This document shows positions 61,913 to 64,000 of a stretch of 64,000 nucleotides of DNA, piece by piece. The DNA is taken from contig NZ_JAGIPR010000011.1 of assembly GCF_017877355.1 (NCBI RefSeq), forward strand, positions 95,444-159,443. The letters are read 5' to 3'. Numbering within the stretch: position 1 is the stretch's first letter; each line of letters starts with the position of its first letter. The notes below the pieces were generated by a model. The model searched no databases. It had not been told where the DNA came from and saw only the letters and a list, made by a program, of their open reading frames with translations. This DNA is from Chryseobacterium jejuense. GTDB lineage: Bacteria; Bacteroidota; Bacteroidia; Flavobacteriales; Weeksellaceae. Position numbers and translations under genes: made by a program.

Positions 61913-63082
61913 TTATTCAGTAATAAGAATTTTCTTATTCAGTATTACTTTTCCAGATTCATCAGCTATACTTACAATATAAGCTCCGTTAATCAATCCC
62001 TTAAAATAAACCTTCTCATCCAATGCTCCGTCTTTAACAGACAGATTTTGGCTCATTACATTTTTTCCGGACATATCAAAAACGTTCAGCTTAATATTGC
62101 CTTTCACATTTTTATTATTAACATGAACATTTACAAACTGTTCATCAACTCTGGTAGGATAAATATCCAGGTTAGTTAACGTCTTATTATTGGCAGCAAC
62201 TCTGTCGTTTACAAAATATTTACTGGCCAAATCATAAATATGCAGGTTTTGTTCTCCCGGAAGCTGTTTAGCCTGTAAAGTAGTAAGATCTACTTCATAT
62301 AAAGGAGCGCCTTTAGCACTTGCAATAACTACCTTTCCTTGTGCATTCACAGCAGAACCATTCACAGAATAGTTATCAGGAATTCCAGCAATTTTACCCA
62401 CAAATTTTGCGTTTAATTCTTTGGCTGATACTTTAAAAACATTTCCTGAAGCAGCAAAAATGTAAAAGTTATTATCTGTATCAGCAACCATATCTCCTCC
62501 AAATCCTGTCTCTATTGTAGTAAATGAATTTTTACCATTTGAAGCATTATCCTTAATGATTCCAAGATCATTAACTACATACTGTCCACCTTTTTTACTG
62601 ATTTGTAAAAGCTGTGTTCCAGAATTATTAACCGCATAAATATTTCCGTCATATCCCGTAGTCATTCTCGTAATATGAGAATTAATATCACAAGATGTTA
62701 CCTGCACAACATTATTTTCTACTAAAGTAATTTCCTTAGTCTGAGGGTTTAAAACATAAATATTAGAAGAAAACATAGGCATGTACACCAGATTATTATT
62801 TGATGAATCATATGCCAATGCTGCCATCGTCACCGCCTGAGAATTATTAAAAGAATTTTTGTCCTCAGTCACTAAACCTCTCCTGGTCTGGGAAAAAACC
62901 TTTGAAGATGAATCAGCAGTAAAAACCTTCTCACCCGAAGTGCCATTCGTTGCGTCTATTACACGAAAATCATTAAAATTAATAGACTGTGTCTCCTTTC
63001 CTGTAATTGCATAAAAATCTTGTTGAGCCTGTGCATTCACACCTAGCAACAGTAAAAATAGAGGGAATAAATGTTTTTTCAT
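61913..63082 (-). CDS. T9SS type A sorting-domain cargo protein
   Basis: This 389-aa protein has a signal peptide (LFPLFLLLLGVNAQA) and a beta-propeller-like middle (several short Gly/Asp/Asn repeats, for example GYDGNIYAVNNSGTQLLQIS, LAYDSSNNNLVYMPMF). The C-terminal about 75 residues form a type IX secretion sorting domain: NLDIYPTRVDEQFVNVH, KLNVFDMSGKNVMSQNL, and the final GLINGAYIVSI..KILITE. It is probably secreted across the outer membrane and anchored on the surface. The binding partner is unknown. A terminator follows. Confidence 0.88.
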   Translation of the reverse strand: MKKHLFPLFLLLLGVNAQAQQDFYAITGKETQSINFNDFRVIDATNGTSGEKVFTADSSSKVFSQTRRGLVTEDKNSFNNSQAVTMAALAYDSSNNNLVYMPMFSSNIYVLNPQTKEITLVENNVVQVTSCDINSHITRMTTGYDGNIYAVNNSGTQLLQISKKGGQYVVNDLGIIKDNASNGKNSFTTIETGFGGDMVADTDNNFYIFAASGNVFKVSAKELNAKFVGKIAGIPDNYSVNGSAVNAQGKVVIASAKGAPLYEVDLTTLQAKQLPGEQNLHIYDLASKYFVNDRVAANNKTLTNLDIYPTRVDEQFVNVHVNNKNVKGNIKLNVFDMSGKNVMSQNLSVKDGALDEKVYFKGLINGAYIVSIADESGKVILNKKILITE

Positions 63083-63242
63083 AGAATGTATATTTTAGAT
63101 TCATAATCATTATAATATGACTAAGTTACATAATTTACCCATTAAAAAAACAAAAAAAAGTAAGGATTTGAATAAAATTTATAATAAATTAATTCAAACA
63201 ATGAAGTATTCTAAAGCATCAGTACTACTTCAAACTATTTTC

Positions 63243-63350
63243 AGGAGCTATATCCCGCTATCCACTCCTACTCCTCACGCCAGTGTTCTCATAGCTTAGC
63301 CCCCGCTCACCAACCTATGCTGTGGGGTAACCGTTACTATCGGGGCTAGA
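63243..63350. repeat. GGAGCTATATCCCGCTAT...CGGGGCTA intergenic repeat element
   Basis: The block has the ends GGAGCTATATCCCGCTATCC (63243) and ACTATCGGGGCTA (63338) with CCGTTACT before the second. I recall similar AGCTATTTCCCGCTATCC...CGGGGCTAA units in flavobacterial intergenic regions, but cannot check this here. Confidence 0.55.
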
Positions 63351-63798
63351 ATGAAGTATGAATGATAAGTGATAATTGATGAATGATGGGTATTTGCCTG
63401 TTAATTTAGTGAAGGACCTATTATGATGAGTAATAAGCAATGAGTAATCTATAATGATGGTGAATATTTGTATGATACCTTAGCTTGTAACCAAACTGTA
63501 CTCTTTGTCATTCCGTAGGGATCTAGACAGTATTCATAATTTTATTCTACTGATTATGGATAGCTTATTTCATAGCCCTATAATTGCTAAGGATCCTTAC
63601 AGAAGTCGAAGATTAGAAGTACTCAGTGACAATAGGCTATGGGAAAAAAGAATAGTAATAATACCAAGGAATATCTGTCATCAAAAGAATGATAAATTGA
63701 CTTGAAAAGGTATTTATATAGCTAATATTCAATAGGGACGGGCAGTAATCCTGAGCTTAGTCGAAGGGAGTCCACTTTATCATGAAGAATAATTCCAA

Positions 63799-63818
63799 TG
63801 GCTTTAGCCAAAACTTAA
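63799..63818. repeat. GGCTTTAGCC palindrome repeat, copy 2 (reverse orientation)
   Basis: CCAATGGCTTTAGCCAAAAC is the reverse complement of the word GTTTTGGCTAAAGCCAATGG at 26388-26410. The two are identical over the whole 20 bp. Confidence 0.65.
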
Positions 63819-63910
63819 AGATAGGCGGCTATGAGCATGGTTATGGTTTTCGTTGGATTGAGTTGTGGATTAGATCTGCTTTATTCGTTGGGTATAGTAT
63901 AAAGCAAAAA

Positions 63911-63942
63911 AAATCCTTTATCGTAATGATAAAGGATTTTTA
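63911..63942 (-). terminator. Terminator of the rRNA operon
   Basis: A perfect 12-bp stem (aaatcctttatc/gataaaggattt) with a 5-nt loop has A's on the left and T's on the right. It lies 15 bp past the 5S 3' end on the minus strand. Confidence 0.9.
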
Positions 63943-63957
63943 AAAATAAAATAAAAA

Positions 63958-64000
63958 CTGGCGGCGGCCTACTCTCCCGCGTTAGCAGTACCATCGGCGC
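63958..64000 (-). rRNA. rrf: 5S ribosomal RNA, 3' end (gene continues past window)
   Basis: The reverse complement of this segment contains GCGCCGATGGTACTG, GGGAGAGTAGG and CGCCGCCAG, which are 3'-half 5S rRNA signatures matching GCGCCGAUGGUAGUG and GCGAGAGUAGG of the E. coli sequence. The mature 3' end is near 63958. The rest of the rRNA operon is expected to lie to the right. Confidence 0.9.

Larger units (their letters stand above)
63083..63910. other. Repeat-rich intergenic region before the rRNA operon
   Basis: No gene is convincing here. The region holds several elements that look like dispersed repeats: a GGAGCTATATCCCGCTATCC ... ACTATCGGGGCTA block (63243-63350), a CCAATGGCTTTAGCCAAAAC copy (about 63799-63818) that matches 26388-26410 in reverse, and a CTGAGCTTAGTCGAAGGG word (about 63752). 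Two short open frames (63117-63299, 63505-63705) have no family features and pass through these repeats. Confidence 0.65.

Noticed and set aside
63117..63705. Two short plus-strand reading frames in the gap before the rRNA operon
   Set aside because: Both run through repeat-like words and have no family or start signals.

Overview
This looks like the chromosome of a member of the Flavobacteriia (Bacteroidota), most likely Chryseobacterium or a close relative. The sequence is AT-rich. Exact or near-exact TAnnTTTG -7 elements, the Bacteroidota housekeeping promoter, lie in front of several genes. Lineage-typical families are common: GLPGLI, DUF1573, DUF2851, DUF4254, DUF4292, the DPE2-like glucanotransferase, BshA, a type IX secretion sorting domain, and a short double-glycine leader peptide of the kind found in Chryseobacterium. 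No plasmid, prophage, insertion sequence or CRISPR array was found.

Layout. 1-785 is the 3' end of clpB. 1111-7982 holds three paralogous M43-type zinc metalloprotease lipoproteins, interrupted by a tiny six-cysteine peptide with a double-Gly leader and by an operon encoding an unknown soluble protein, a 7-TM membrane protein, a DesK/NarX-type histidine kinase and a LuxR-type regulator. 8094-20201 has a PAP2 phosphatase/beta-barrel fusion, two secreted M1 aminopeptidases, a GLPGLI/outer-membrane-barrel pair divergent from a two-component system, and a secreted endonuclease/exonuclease/phosphatase-family protein. 20288-27803 has a dienoyl-CoA-reductase-like SDR, a DUF1573 protein, a second OmpR-type two-component system, a GH92 mannosidase and dihydroorotase. 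28010-35092 is a co-directional envelope block: flippase, sugar nucleotidyltransferase, DUF4292 lipoprotein, EnvC-like protein, TatA, DUF4254, a lipoprotein and ribA.

35445-46107 has a lipoprotein, a GH3 hexosaminidase with bshA, a decayed nuclease-family pseudogene, a DUF2851/PspC/GNAT operon, a SIMPL protein and three tandem carboxypeptidase-regulatory-like paralogs. 46290-51218 has a large AddA/RecB-like helicase-nuclease, a small membrane protein and a frameshifted, truncated MFS transporter. 51293-56457 is an accessory-looking block: a possible DUF6058 protein, two overlapping HTH proteins, two 'QVGINT' surface-type proteins (one with YadA-head-like repeats) and a TPR-TM-HTH regulator. 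56668-63082 holds ferritin, a Spy-like protein, a Gly/Asn/Arg repeat protein, a DPE2-type 4-alpha-glucanotransferase and a T9SS cargo protein. The window ends in a repeat-rich gap and the 3' end of a minus-strand 5S rRNA with its terminator, so an rRNA operon lies just beyond the right edge.

The theme is secretion and the cell surface: most proteins have Sec or lipoprotein signals, and three two-component systems sit beside genes for exported proteases or outer-membrane proteins. The most novel item is the six-cysteine, knottin-patterned double-glycine peptide at 2292-2444.
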